The notes: generated from the sequence alone by a model not told the origin. Shown: positions 1 through 10,374, numbered from the stretch's first letter. The stretch: 64,000 bases of DNA from Trichobilharzia szidati (GCA_944472155.2 OX235271.1:85015256-85079255); one strand, 5' to 3'. Translations and numbers: made by a program.

Positions 1-211
1 CCTACATAATAAGATGCAAGGGGATAGTTATGAATAGAGAGGGTGCTTAGAGTCTAAGAAGATGCTTTTCGTCAGTTTCTATGATGAGCACTGGTTTCTG
101 TTAACAATGATATCAATGAGTTGGCTTAGATACACACCTCCCAACTTACGTACAGCTTTTCTTAGTGTCATCTGGAATATAATGAAGTCTTTTCTGAAAA
201 GCCCACAAGAG

Positions 212-460
212 ATTATTATTTTATTATTTATTTTATCCCCTTGTATTCCCAGTGGAACAGAGGGATTCGATCTAGACCTTTGAAGTTTCGGTAGCAGTTG
301 TGTCATTTTTACGGGGTGAATTTGCTAGCCTTACGCCCAACCTTCCCTCTTTACAAGGCTTACTACCAACTTAGCGAGCTTTAAGAGTGCGTTGACCGAG
401 GATTGAACCTCGGACCACATGTGTGGTTGGCGAGCGTTCTACCCTGAACCACTGACGCAC
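212..460 (-). mobile_element. SINE1 copy, near full length
   Basis: A tRNA-derived short interspersed element read on the minus strand. Positions 460 down to 387 form a 74-nt tRNA-like head: GTGCGT at one end can pair with ACGCAC at the other, there is an A-box-like TGGTTCAGGGTAGA and a B-box-like GGTTCAATCC. The body (GGGAAGGTTGGGC and so on) and a tail resembling CCACTGGGAATACAAGG follow, ending in a T-rich (minus: A-rich) run near 212. The same layout recurs in at least ten places in the window. It is not a functional tRNA because its anticodon arm is unrelated to any convincing tRNA. Confidence 0.8.
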
Positions 461-602
461 TAGGAAACATCAAGGGGGAGCAATAAGGAAGAATACTCAA
501 AACAAAGGAGCCAACAAACAGTAAAGATAGGGGCTAATTGAGTTGTACCAGATTGTTTTAAATTCTTCACAGAGAAGGTTAGATGAAATATTTTTCTCGA
601 AA

Positions 603-1400
603 TTAAAATGATGTAGCGAGATCAGAAAAGATAGGAGGAAAGACACAGTGTAAGATTTTTAACATTCGACTTAATTTTAACTTTAGTACCCTCTGTAATA
701 CAAGAATCATGGGAATGAACTGGTCTATGTAGAAATCAAAATTAACAGTCTGATATACGGAGAGATTTAGCTTAAGACCACAATTCGACAGGGAAAGACC
801 ACTCACTAATTTCATTTTGGAACTGTCTAATTGGGAAATAACCAGCATAGAAACAGTTGGATCATTAGTATTTCTCTTCGGAATGAGGCAATTTATATAA
901 GAAGAATGAAGGAAAAAAGAGAAAGAATAACACCTTCAGAGACACTGACTACAGTGGGAAAAGAAGTGGAAGAACTTCTTTTATATACACTGTACTGTTT
1001 ACTACCAGAAAAATAAAAATGCAATCATGTATTAATCAGGCATCCTGTTTGTATCGCACCAAGTCTGTTTAACAAAAGAGGCTTAGTTACAGAGTTAAAG
1101 ACAGACGTGTAATCAAGGAAGGCACAAAGAACATACACGGCACCTCTGTCTAAACTAGAGACAATATTATGATGTAAGGCAACAGCATCATCTAAATTAC
1201 ACCAGTCATGTTTGTAAACAAATTGTTTCTAATCGTTAAAAGCTTTCAATGAAGGTTCAAGGTTAAGTAACAGCAATTTTTCCAGTATTTTTAAAAATGG
1301 TGAAGTAATAGTGATAAGTCTAGAACCAACGCTTGGTCTACTTGATGGTTTAGGCACTGGAACACTTTTAATGTCTTTCCGAGAGACAGGTCGAACATTT
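603..1400 (-). pseudogene. CR1-clade LINE reverse transcriptase relic
   Basis: Minus-strand translation gives a non-LTR reverse transcriptase in pieces. A segment ending LEKLLLLNLEPSLKAFND is followed after one stop by AVALHHNIVSSLDRGAVYVL and AFLDYTSVFNSV, which is the motif A region, then LLLNRLGAIQTGC. A degraded QYSVYK block and a QTVNFDFYID block lie further on toward 603. The same order is seen in the better copy at 10375-11455. Stops and frameshifts make it non-functional. Clade assignment (CR1, the clade of schistosome SR1) is from remembered family motifs, not a search. Confidence 0.7.
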
Positions 1401-1499
1401 GCAGAAAATATCACAATGAAAAATATCAGTAAGAACATTACATAAAATATTCCCAAAAAATGTGAGGATGACAATGGGCACACTATGGGGACAAACCAG

Positions 1500-1612
1500 T
1501 TCATGTAAATCATGTTGGTACTTGAAAGTGAAATTAACAATCTGACATTTAGAAGGATTTATCTTAAGACCATCTGTAAAGGACCAGTGAGTACTTTCAT
1601 TCTGGAACATTC
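1500..1612 (-). pseudogene. CR1-clade LINE fragment, out of order
   Basis: Minus-strand peptide WSFTDGLKINPSKCQIVNF matches the segment that lies downstream of motif C in the CR1 copy at 10375-11455 (there NPSKCQTVNFTFRHEPDLN). It sits upstream, in minus sense, of the N-terminal reverse transcriptase block at 1229-1400. It therefore belongs to a different copy or to a rearranged one. Confidence 0.65.
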
Positions 1613-1889
1613 TGAATAAATAAAATAAATATTTGGAGAAGTATAAGTCCCTTTACAATTTCCCGGGTATTTTTTTCAAACATGTGCAATTTTTGATACT
1701 TATAACACCAAATCACCACAGAGTTTTAGCCGACCCAAGCTAATTTGATAAAAATCAGTCAATAGCTAAGGCTAGCTAGGTAGTGTGACTTAATAAATCA
1801 ATCGAATTAGGTTAAATGCGGCAACTTTTGCTAAGGATATAACTATATACATCATTCAAGAGAAATTTCTACTAATACAAAATTATCAC

Positions 1890-2240
1890 GTGTTAGTTTG
1901 TAGGGATTAAGTTGACTTCAAAATTTATCACGAATTGACTTTAGTTAAAGAAGCATCGAAAACCTGTATCGGAGTACTGGGCAGCTGATTTGCCCTTATT
2001 TGGGACTCTTCATCAGTAGACACCCGTTATCCCTCTGGAGATCGAATCCAAAACTCTAAAGTTACAAGCTGAGCTCTCTGACTATTCACTTGCTTATCAC
2101 TTCTAAATTCTGCTAATTAGCGCAATTGTTAGTCAATGTTATCAGCAGGCTTTCGTCCTCACACCCGAATTAATGAACTGTGGTCTTGACTACCCACTAG
2201 AACTCCAATACTCCTTGTTTTCAATGGTCCTCTAACTGGA
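1890..2240 (-). mobile_element. SINE2 copy with degraded hammerhead-like fold
   Basis: Minus-strand copy of the SINE2 family. It shows the conserved TACTGATGAAGAGTCCCAAA block at about 1995-2015, a worn GAA segment and CCAGTACTCC. A tRNA-like part with a degenerate B box lies beyond, at 2035-2100. The GAA element of the hammerhead core is altered, so this copy is unlikely to be catalytic. Confidence 0.6.
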
Positions 2241-3129
2241 GTTAGTTTATAATCGATTCTGAAATCAATACAAACATTATCGACAATAGAAACATAAAAG
2301 TCAAGGAGTTTGAAAAAAAAGTGTACGTGCAAGTAAGCGATTTTATTAAAATCGGAAAAAATGGAACATGATAAAATAAAGTGAGTATATCTGAAAATAT
2401 CGGAAGTAAAATTTGGTGTAAACTAAAAAGTTTAGTGTAAACAGCCATAAAATTAAATAAACAGAGAATAAATACAGACAAGATAACAAGATGATTTAAA
2501 GTCAATCACAAATTCCTTTTCAAAACATAAAGAAGGTTACAAAAGTTTTAATACGACAGCTTCAATATATTGGGGATGCCTATGATACTAGACGGGAGAA
2601 GTTAAAGAAGAGGCACCCAACAGGCATGGACTCACTGATGACCTTAGAATGCTGAATGAAAGCAAGGTAGTGAAATCAAGTGAACAAAAGTACATTCATG
2701 AAAAAAGTATTGTTAGTTTCAGATAAGGTCAGGAAAAGATCAGTTGTAGGGTTAGGTTGACTAGGGAGATATTAGAGTTAATTAGGAATAGATTAGGATT
2801 AGCAGTTGAATTATTCTCTCTATTCCACTTATGTTTGTCTTGTACTGATACAATTATGTATAAATTTGTACGTTGATCCGTCTGACAGTCGGTTAGCCAG
2901 TCAATCAATCAATCAGTCAGTCAGTCGCATATGTCTCGAACAAAAATAATTCATCATAGAATTTATTAACTGAAAAATATTTTTTTTGGACTGTGAAACA
3001 TTCAAGATTAATGTTATTGCAAACTATCGTAGTTTTCAGCGTCTTCATCTTCATATTCTGTTCCTTGTTGCAAACCTCAGGAGAGGAAATATTTCAGTTT
3101 GTAACAAGTCACTTCCAAATCTATTCAAT
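2241..3129. other. Unassigned AT-rich sequence
   Basis: No recognisable gene or repeat family. A short run of TCAA/TCAG tetranucleotide repeats lies at about 2897-2928. The longest open frames are AT-rich, hydrophobic and without any family signature, so I do not call them. Confidence 0.4.
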
Positions 3130-4130
3130 ATTAATTTACTTATTAGACATCTCACACAGTGGAGAGGTATTATTATTTACTGGATGTCGAAGTTTCGAAC
3201 ACAATTCATTGCTCATAATCAAATCACCAATTAAAACCACACAACTCCGAAACGAGTTGTTGGTATTAGATGGTTGGAGGTAATCGGAAGGAAGCCTTGC
3301 TTGACCTAGGTTTCGTGCTAGTTGGCACTCATCAGCAAGGAGTATCTGCAACCTTGAAGGAACTGATGTCCCTTCTGAGATTTGAACCCGCGTCACCCAG
3401 TGCCGCAGTCAGAGACGTTACTACTGAGCTATTCAGGCTCGTGACTGACCTCCTGTAGGACTGTATTGGATATTTTTTTGACTGCACACTAGTCAGTAAT
3501 CGGCTTCCAGCCGATTGCCTCCAACCATCTAATACCAACAATTCACAGTGCACCGTAATTGCGAGCCACCTAGCATGGTGGCCACATTGCAAACATGACT
3601 GAAAGAATTCAGTCTGCACCAAAGAAAGGACTAGACACATCACACTAGTTACTAACTAGTGTGCAATCAAAAAAAATATCCAAAACTTGAGTTTTACAGT
3701 TTTCGTTATTCTTTCCTGTTCGTCGTTGCAGGGGTAGTAGAATTTTCAAAGTATCTGAGACAGGTATTGAATCATTTCTACTACATGTGATCACAGTTAT
3801 TTCAATAAATAAAGCTTTCGTCAGCAATCTCTTCCACCACCCTGGTGTTACATTGGATTTTAAAACTGCAATCGTATCCCATCCAGTCTATTGTATGGTT
3901 ATGTGTAATTGCATGTGGTGAGTGCTATAGCTGAACTATTCTCCTGATTTCTTGTCTTATTCGGGTCAACTAATCTAGATTTTGCTAGGTTTTTATTCTC
4001 CGCTAGTCTGACTGACCCTGTTCTACTACTTTGACCTATGTATTTTACCTGACAATAATTCCAGTAGAGTATTAGATAAACTAAATTGTTTTGTTTTAAA
4101 GGCTCCACAGGATCCTTTGACCTTCCACTT
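3130..4130 (-). mobile_element. PLE-B 3' end, split by an Fb insertion
   Basis: The minus strand carries the 3' coding end and terminal region of the PLE-B group. Peptides such as YIGQSSRTGSVRLAENKNL and SRLVDPNKTRNQENSSAIAL (about 3900-4080) are the GIY-YIG endonuclease region. The terminal block with TTAGACATCTCACACAGTG begins near 3140. Positions of roughly 3252-3682 are an unrelated Fb element, after which PLE-B resumes at AACTTGAGTTTTACAG. The copy is cut off at about 4128, inside the coding region. Confidence 0.75.
3252..3682. mobile_element. Fb element (inverted-repeat, tRNA-like core)
   Basis: An element with internal symmetry. TTGGTATTAGATGGTTGGAG near 3259 recurs in reverse complement at about 3508-3540. 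The block CACTAGTTACTAACTAGTG lies near the right end, at about 3645-3661. On the minus strand the segment at about 3380-3450 is tRNA-like, with AATAGCTCAGTAGTAACG (A-box-like) and GGGTTCAAATCTC (B-box-like). Five other copies or fragments share this architecture. Confidence 0.7.
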
Positions 4131-4685
4131 CCAAATCTGTTTTTTCTAAAGAGGCGTACTTTTGATGTGTAATCTATGGTTCACAACAAGAATTCGGATC
4201 AGATATCTGTAACTCGTTAAGAGAATTTGGTAACGTCCACCATCTGATAGAATCACAATTTGCATATCTCTTCAGAATTGTGCTACTTTGTCTTCCTTTC
4301 ATGTTTTCTATGTTGTTTCTTAAGCATAGCTGACTAAATCTTTCTCTCCATCATTCGACATTCATGCAGGTGATATACATATTTATATCTGCATCTATAT
4401 ACTACTTATAAACCTTTTCAGTAGTACACACCGAACTACTACTACTTCTATTCCAATTATGTATGATAGTGAAGAATGACTAAGTTTTCTTGATTTCATC
4501 AAATGATTTATTAAATTCAATACCCTAATGAATAAGACCAGTTTAGTGGGAAACATTTCGTAAAAATAGCAACGTAAACTACCTGTCTTCACTCACACTG
4601 AAATCTCTTTAATCACCAAACCAATAGGGATTATGTGATGCATTCCACAACATATCTTCTAATGTCAAGTCATTTCTTCTATACA
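4131..4685. other. Unassigned sequence
   Basis: No recognisable gene, RNA or repeat family between the truncated PLE-B and the next RTE fragment. Confidence 0.4.
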
Positions 4686-4689
4686 TGTC

Positions 4690-5100
4690 TCTGGGACTTG
4701 AAGAGTCATGAAAAGGAAACTGTCATTAACAGTTACCTGCGCTCTGTACTGAAGATCAGATGGCCAGAAGGACTTAGCAACAAGAAACTCTGGGCATTTA
4801 TGAACCAAGAATCTATTCCTCCACAAATACGCCGAAGTGAATGGAGCTGCATTGGACATAAACTGAGGATACCGTTGAGTGATATCATACCTCAGGCTCT
4901 CGAGTGGATCGTGATTGAGAATCGACACGTTTGCAGTCCAAGGATGATCTTTAGGAAGATTAAATGGGAAGGAAATGAAAACTTCAATAGTCATTCGTGG
5001 AAATAGCTAAAGAGCGCTTCAGAGAACAAGAAAAAATCGGGATTGGCTGTTGAAGCCGTGTGTTCCACTTATGACCCAAGGGAATTACAATAATATAATA
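4690..5100 (+). pseudogene. RTE-clade LINE, C-terminal end and 3' tail
   Basis: The open frame reads LKIRWPEGLSNKKLWAFMNQ, then PPQIRRSEWSCIGHKLRIPL. This is the conserved C-terminal tail of RTE-type reverse transcriptases (family pattern IRWPDxISNxxLW, then RRRKWRWIGHTLRK). After the stop comes the LINE 3' tail GTTGAAGCCGTGTGTTCCAC, then GACCCAAGGGAAT and an AAT-rich end. 5' truncated and decayed. Confidence 0.75.
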
Positions 5101-5222
5101 ATGGTGCTAAAATATTCCTGAATGTTGACGAGATTTAAAGAAATACTCTTCAATAACATGTGACATGAATTCAGCGGCTGGACCTTTATTTTATATTAAA
5201 AGTTTCATTAGCGAAGTAACTA

Positions 5223-5224
<2 letters not shown>

Positions 5225-5254
<30 letters not shown>
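5225..5254. repeat. (TA)n microsatellite
   Basis: About 15 uninterrupted TA units directly between two RTE fragments. Confidence 0.95.
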
Positions 5255-5259
<5 letters not shown>

Positions 5260-5289
5260 TCTTAAACGAATGAGAAAAGTTCATTTATA

Positions 5290-6262
5290 GCCACTTGTCA
5301 CGTGATCCACAACGGAAACTCAGCGAGGCGCTTAAAGTGAATATAGGAGTAAGACTGCTGGCTGCCTATTATCACCGACGGTATTCTGAACCGACAAGAA
5401 GACTCGAAAATATCTGGATTTCTCAGATGCGGGCGAAAACCAACAAACTAGCTGAAGAAGCTGGCAGAGAAGGTAGACAGGACTCCAGGTGAACATAGAG
5501 AAGACAGGATTGATGAAGATAAACAACTAAGCAACTGACTGCAGCAACAACAACGAGCACCAGTCACCATCAATGGGAGAGATTTAACAGAGGTTACCTC
5601 CTTCAATTATCTGGGAAGCATCGTTTCAATCACAGGTGGAACGGATAAAGATGTCAAAGCCAGCCAGAATTGGAAAGGCAAGATACACCTTCATCAGTCT
5701 GAAACCAGTTTGGAAATCTTCTTCGGTGAGCTCCGCCTCAGCATAAACAACAAGATTCGGATTTTCAACACAACTGTGAAGTCAGTCATTGTTTCTATAC
5801 GAGTCAGAAACTATTGCCACGTGTCACAAAAAGCATTTCTAACAGCCTGTTGCAGACTTCTATCAACAGCTGCCACCTTCGCTGGCTGGCTACATACTGA
5901 AGATCAAATGGTCGGCCGGCCCGCCAGAAAGAACTAGTAACAAGAAACTCTGGCTATGAACAAACCAACCAAGAACCTATCGTTCAACAAATATTTCCAA
6001 GAAAATAGAGATGGATCGGGCATACGTTAAAGAGGCCGTCGAATGACATCGCGCGCTATGCAGACCGTCGCTGTAATGGAAACTGAAAGAGAAGCGGCGA
6101 GTGGGTCATCGGTGTGAGTTTGACATGGAGGAGATCAGAGATAATGGGCAATCGTATGGCTAGCCTGCTGAAGAGGACAGCGGAGAATAGAAGAAAGTAG
6201 TCATTTGTTGTTGAAGCCCTCAGTCCCATTTAGAACCCAAGGGAATAATAATAACATAATAA
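5290..6262 (+). pseudogene. RTE-clade LINE, RT C-terminal part to 3' tail
   Basis: Decayed 3' third of an RTE-type LINE. Recognisable blocks in order are a fragment aligning with AKTNKLAEEAG; then APVTINGRDLTEVTSFNYLG; then LSINNKIRIFNTTVKSVI; then CCRLLSTAATFAGWL; and finally the basic WIGHTLKR-type region in another frame. The 3' tail (GTTGAAGCCCTCAGTCCCAT, AACCCAAGGGAATAATAAT) ends near 6262. Many frameshifts are present. Confidence 0.8.
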
Positions 6263-6334
6263 TAAGATTTAACCAAAAAGACATCTGATGACTAATATTT
6301 ATATCTGTGTAAAATTTGGGCACTGTGATGGAGG

Positions 6335-6600
6335 AAGGGACTGATAACTAAAGTTTTATCGAATCAAATGATGATTACGCGTGCATTAAGAATTATTACA
6401 CATCCATCGCAGACATCTGAAAGACTTTACTGCACTTACGATAAATAAAAAGGAAAAATGAAAACTATAGAAAAATCAAATTTCGAAGTTGTGCAGTTAC
6501 AACTGATGGTATGGTTATGTGGGCAGTAAATTGTCTTCGAAACGTCACTCACCAAATAATACCGTTTAACTTAGCGATGTATCCAGTCTGTATCTGATAA
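6335..6600 (+). mobile_element. PLE-B terminal fragment
   Basis: Plus-strand non-coding end of PLE-B, diverged. It lines up by eye with the right arm at 19670-19940 (TGATAAC, TTTATCGAATCAA, GACATCTG, TTTCGAAGT blocks). Confidence 0.6.
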
Positions 6601-6636
6601 AAGACCCAATCCAATATCACAGATGGAATGTATACT

Positions 6637-6922
6637 TGTTGTGGTGTGATACAGACAATGGGTTCCAACGGAATTTTATTCTCACAGTAAGAATCATTGT
6701 ATTTGTTGGTGTTAACGTCTGAATACTATTCCCACAGTTCAATACTGCATTAGCAACAGAATACTATATATGTATTTGAACATTCTATTTCATGTCGTTT
6801 AATGTAAACCAAAATCACACGCCAAGTGATTGGTTAAAGAATATAAACTGCATTGATATGAATAGTGGTTTGATTAATGAAAAATATGTTTTTGCTTCCC
6901 TGTCTTGCATTCTGCTGGTACA
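6637..6922. mobile_element. Solo LTR, 286 bp
   Basis: Begins TGTTGTGGTG and ends GGTACA, so it has TG...CA termini, and is flanked by a 4-bp direct repeat TACT (6633-6636 and 6923-6926). A second diverged copy at 33432-33654 has the same ends and its own different 4-bp duplication. Matching boundaries in two unrelated sites support an LTR left by retrovirus-like retrotransposon insertion and internal recombination. The parent family (Gypsy or BEL type) cannot be told from the LTR alone. Confidence 0.75.
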
Positions 6923-6954
6923 TACTATCCAATATCGCAGTATTTTTTTCTACT

Positions 6955-7077
6955 TGAAGTTTCTGTAGCAGTGTTTATTTTTACAGGATGGGGTTGCTAG
7001 CCTCATGCCCAATCTTTCCTCTTCACCAGCATTATTTCTGGCTTAGCGAGGTAAATATTTGCGTCGGCCGGGGAGTA
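6955..7077 (-). mobile_element. SINE1 fragment
   Basis: Minus-strand SINE1 body (GAAGTTTCTGTAGCAGTG, GCCTCATGCCCAATCTTTCC) reaching the start of the tRNA-like head at TGCGTCGGCCGG. The rest of the head and the 3' tail are missing. Confidence 0.7.
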
Positions 7078-7543
7078 TAAAACAGAATTATAATTCCATG
7101 AGTAAAAATACAATTTTAACTGTCATAACATTTTATCAGAATTTCTCATAACTAAAATACCAGTTGATAATGTAACGCTAATTTCTTCGTCAACAGAAAT
7201 AAATGAAATTATCAAACCAATCCCAAATGTATGCGCTTTTCAGCTTCATTAAAACATTTACTCAAGGTCATTTGTTAAATGTTCAATGAACACTTTTATT
7301 TGATTAAAATGAAAATATAATTTACAAATTAATTTATTCAGACATCGATAAAACACAAAATAATCGAGCAAAGAATATTCTTTTCGATAAATTCCTCTTC
7401 CAGGCTCTACAATTATATATCTGCATATTTATATACACAGAATATTTTAAATTAGTAGTTAATAACAATATTAGCGTTTTTTTAAATAATATCGATTTGT
7501 AAAGTATGGTCAATGCTATTGCAGTTCATTAAAGATGCTTAAA

Positions 7544-8638
7544 TTATAATAATAATAATAAAGATATAACAGCGAATAGAATATCAACTAAAATTAGGGA
7601 AATTTCACAAAAATTCTGGATTATCTCACTTGTGTTGTCTCTTAGGAACTGCATCTGTAAGAACAAGGCTTTCTTTGGAACTGTTGGTAACTTGGACTGT
7701 TTTGGTTTTAGATTCATATTCTTATCAATAAACTTTTCGGGATAACCATTCTCACTTAGCAACCGTTTAATATTGTTAAGCTCCTCGTCAAGACATTCAT
7801 CCGAGCAAATCTCTCTTGCTCTGTGGACCAAGCACTTTATTAGATTGCGTTTGTATTTCAAGGGCACAAAGCTGAGAAAATGTGTGTACTGGCCCGTTGA
7901 TGTAGGTTTTCTATAAACACTTCTTCTTATTGTGCCATCCTCTTTTCTGGTCATAAGGACGTCTAGAAATGAAATACCAGAGTCTTTCTCTTTCTCAATA
8001 GTAAAATTTATTGCAGGATGTACCTCATTAAATTTATCCAGGATGTTCTTTGCCTCCTTTTCGTTCTTCATAATCAAAAAAGTATCATCCATGTATCGAC
8101 AATAAAATTCGAGTTCATTAATAACATCTTTAAAAGGCCCATTTTCTAGTTTCGCCAAGAAAATGTCGGCTAGAATGGGTCCTAGTGGCGACCCCATTGC
8201 CACACCGTCGATTTGTCTATACAGTTCCTTATTAAATAAAAAGTGGACATTCATTGTACATTTCAAGAGAAGCTCCTTCATAAAAGATATAGGAATGCCA
8301 ATCTCGATGTTTCGTCTTTTGAGTTCTTCACATATAAAGTCCACTGTCTCCATGAGAGTTACATTAGTGAATAAAGAAGATACGTCAAATGATATCATGA
8401 ATTTATTATCAACATTTAAATCTCTTATCCTTTCAACGAATCCAAATGCATCCTTTACACTATGTTTCACCAACTCAGTATGAAGGGGCTGTAAGAGTTC
8501 AACTAAACATTTGGCTACCGGATGGTATGGTGAATTTAGCATATCTAATTTTATTGTCGATACATGGATGATACTTTTTTGATTATGAAGAACGAAAAGG
8601 AGGCAAAGAACATCCTGGATAAATTTAATGAGGTACAT
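7544..8638 (-). pseudogene. PLE-A reverse transcriptase core, endonuclease missing
   Basis: 364-codon frame. True element homology starts near residue 33; the first 30 or so residues are antisense of the right arm because the frame runs across the palindrome centre. Visible Penelope RT motifs are MISFDVSSLFTNV (motif A, residues about 80-92), GVAMGSPLGPILADIF (motif B) and CRYMDDTFLIM (motif C, YMDD), then FLDVLMTRK. The N-terminal part of the RT and the C-terminal GIY-YIG nuclease found in family members are absent. After TSEIIQNF the frame runs into non-coding 3' sequence that is shared with the right arm. The catalytic aspartates are all present, so the core itself is not decayed. Confidence 0.85.
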
Positions 8639-9109
8639 CCTGCAATAAATTTTACTATTGAGAAAGAGAAAGACTCTGGTATTTCATTTCTAGACGTCCT
8701 TATGACCAGAAAAGAGGATGGCACAATAAGAAGAAGTGTTTATAGAAAACCTACATCAACGGGCCAGTACACACATTTTCTCAGCTTTGTGCCCTTGAAA
8801 TACAAACGCAATCTAATAAAGTGCTTGGTCCACAGAGCAAGAGAGATTTGCTCGGATGAATGTCTTGACGAGGAGCTTAACAATATTAAACGGTTGCTAA
8901 GTGAGAATGGTTATCCCGAAAAGTTTATTGATAAGAATATGAATCTAAAACCAAAACAGTCCAAGTTACCAACAGTTCCAAAGAAAGCCTTGTTCTTACA
9001 GATGCAGTTCCTAGGAGACAACACAAGTGAGATAATCCAGAATTTTTGTGAAATTTCCCTAATTTTAGTTGATATTCTATTCGCTGTTATATCTTTATTA
9101 TTATTATAA
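8564..9109 (+). pseudogene. PLE-A reverse transcriptase, inverted C-terminal half
   Basis: Identical in protein to the left arm from MDDTFLIMKNEKEAKN onward except one visible change (R to G before DNTSEI) and one residue less at the end. It begins at motif C, lacks motifs A and B, and cannot be an active polymerase. Confidence 0.85.
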
Positions 9110-9527
9110 TTTAAGCATCTTTAATGAACTGCAATAGCATTGACCATACTTTACAAATCGATATTATTTAAAAAAACGCTAATATTGTTATTAACTACTA
9201 ATTTAAAATATTCTGTGTATATAAACATGCAGATATATAATTGTAGAGCCTGGAAGAGGAATTTATCGAAAAGAATATTCTTTGCTCGATTATTTTGTGT
9301 TTTATAAATTAATTTATATTTTAATAGAGAAGAAATGAGGAAAAGATCTTTGTGTAAAAACACAAATCAACATTACAGAATATTTATCATAAGGACCACG
9401 TCATGTTTGAAATATTTCTTCAAAAGAATTACGCAACATTTCTAGAGGCATATGTGAATTGCACAGCTTTCCTTGGTCGTCATTAAATTTTCTTTTTATT
9501 TTGTTTAATACAGTTAAACACAATTCA

Positions 9528-9935
9528 TCACTTAGCTGTTCCATCAGGTTGTTTGTTTAAATCACTTTCTGTTTGTGGGCGTTTCAAATCACATTTTTTA
9601 GTATACAGCCTTGATATATCCATCCCAACAATAGTTATTGGATTAGCCATTGAACATATACAATAAGGTTTTATTTTTTGATAAGATTTTGAATCTTTTA
9701 TAAAATCTTGAAATTGTGCACGATATTCTGATTGTGGTGTATAAGCATCCTGGACACATACTTGTGAATATCCTCTCCAATGAGCTATTTTTAACTGTTC
9801 TAATGACATATCAGTAAAATCTGGTTGGATTGTATTTAATTCTTTGTAATATTTTTGATCATAATGTTTATCTATAATGTGATGAATGCCTTTGTTTTCA
9901 ATATCTTGTGTAGTTGAATTGAAAGTGTTATACAT
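9528..9935 (-). CDS. Hypothetical protein, possible host gene or terminal exon
   Basis: 135-codon minus-strand frame, MYNTFNSTTQDIENKG to KRPQTESDLNKQPDGTAK, with no match to any repeat family in the window and no decay. The protein is polar and rich in K, Q, Y and D, with no signal peptide or membrane segment; the middle contains HWRGYSQVCVQDAYTPQ. An AATAAA lies about 25 bases past the stop. Upstream of the ATG the frame stays open for about 18 codons (AKWEDNVLPYVK just before M) to an in-frame TAA. This may therefore be the last exon of a longer gene with a splice acceptor near 9940-9995, or a single-exon gene. I do not recognise the family. A PLE palindrome lies 200 bp beyond its 3' end. 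Confidence 0.5.
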   Translation of the reverse strand: MYNTFNSTTQDIENKGIHHIIDKHYDQKYYKELNTIQPDFTDMSLEQLKIAHWRGYSQVCVQDAYTPQSEYRAQFQDFIKDSKSYQKIKPYCICSMANPITIVGMDISRLYTKKCDLKRPQTESDLNKQPDGTAK

Positions 9936-10080
9936 TTTAACGTATGGTAGTACGTTATCTTCCCATTTCGCCTTTATATTTATGTATTTACATTAGGGCA
10001 TATATTTCAGGTCAGCGGTCGATAGAGGAGTTTAAATTTTATAAATCAATAAAAGATCTTAATAACAATGGCAAGCTGAG

Positions 10081-10109
10081 ATTATATATATAGATAGATA
10101 GATAGATAG
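10081..10109. repeat. TA/TAGA microsatellite
   Basis: TATATATA followed by about five TAGA units. Confidence 0.9.
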
Positions 10110-10124
10110 TGTTGAGATTGCTTT

Positions 10125-10198
10125 GATTGGACACTAGTTAGAAACTAGTGTCATGTGTCTAGTCCTTTCTTTGGTGCAGACTGAATTGTATCAGTCAG
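10125..10198 (+). repeat. Fb terminal fragment
   Basis: Contains the Fb end block GATTGGACACTAGTTAGAAA then GTGTCTAGTCCTTTCTTTGG and stops near ATCAGTCAGG. The core of the element is missing. Confidence 0.7.
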
Positions 10199-10374
10199 GC
10201 AAAGAAGAACAAATCAAAATCAACAAAAAGAAAAGTCCTTTTGTGTCTTTGTTATTTATTTCAATTTCTGTTAACAATGAATTCACCTTCAAGCTTAAAT
10301 CCCAGCTGATAGTGGTTCCTTTGTTTGATATAGTAATCGGTTTTGTATATGCTAATTATCTAATGAGTCACTAA

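Larger units (their letters stand above)
7302..9326. mobile_element. PLE-A palindrome (head-to-head inverted pair)
   Basis: Two copies of the same Penelope-like element face away from each other. The left arm (about 7302-8109) reads on the minus strand and the right arm (8547 to about 9326) on the plus strand, with a loop at 8110-8546 that belongs only to the left copy. The arms differ by a few substitutions plus a 12-bp segment near 7340 absent from the right arm. Both share the same outer non-coding end. Inverted partial copies are a known habit of Penelope insertions. Confidence 0.85.

Noticed and set aside
387..460. Possible tRNA gene on the minus strand
   Set aside because: Acceptor-like ends and box motifs fit, but the same sequence heads a SINE body in many other places and the anticodon arm is poor. 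It is a SINE head.
2242..2505. 87-codon hydrophobic minus-strand frame
   Set aside because: Composition follows from T-rich DNA on the opposite strand; no motif, no conservation clue.
8163..8483. 106-codon plus-strand frame
   Set aside because: Antisense shadow of the PLE-A reverse transcriptase.
10031..10050. TATA-like element upstream of the 9528-9935 frame (minus)
   Set aside because: TATAAAA occurs about 105 bp before the ATG, but in DNA this AT-rich such strings are common and the frame may be an internal exon.
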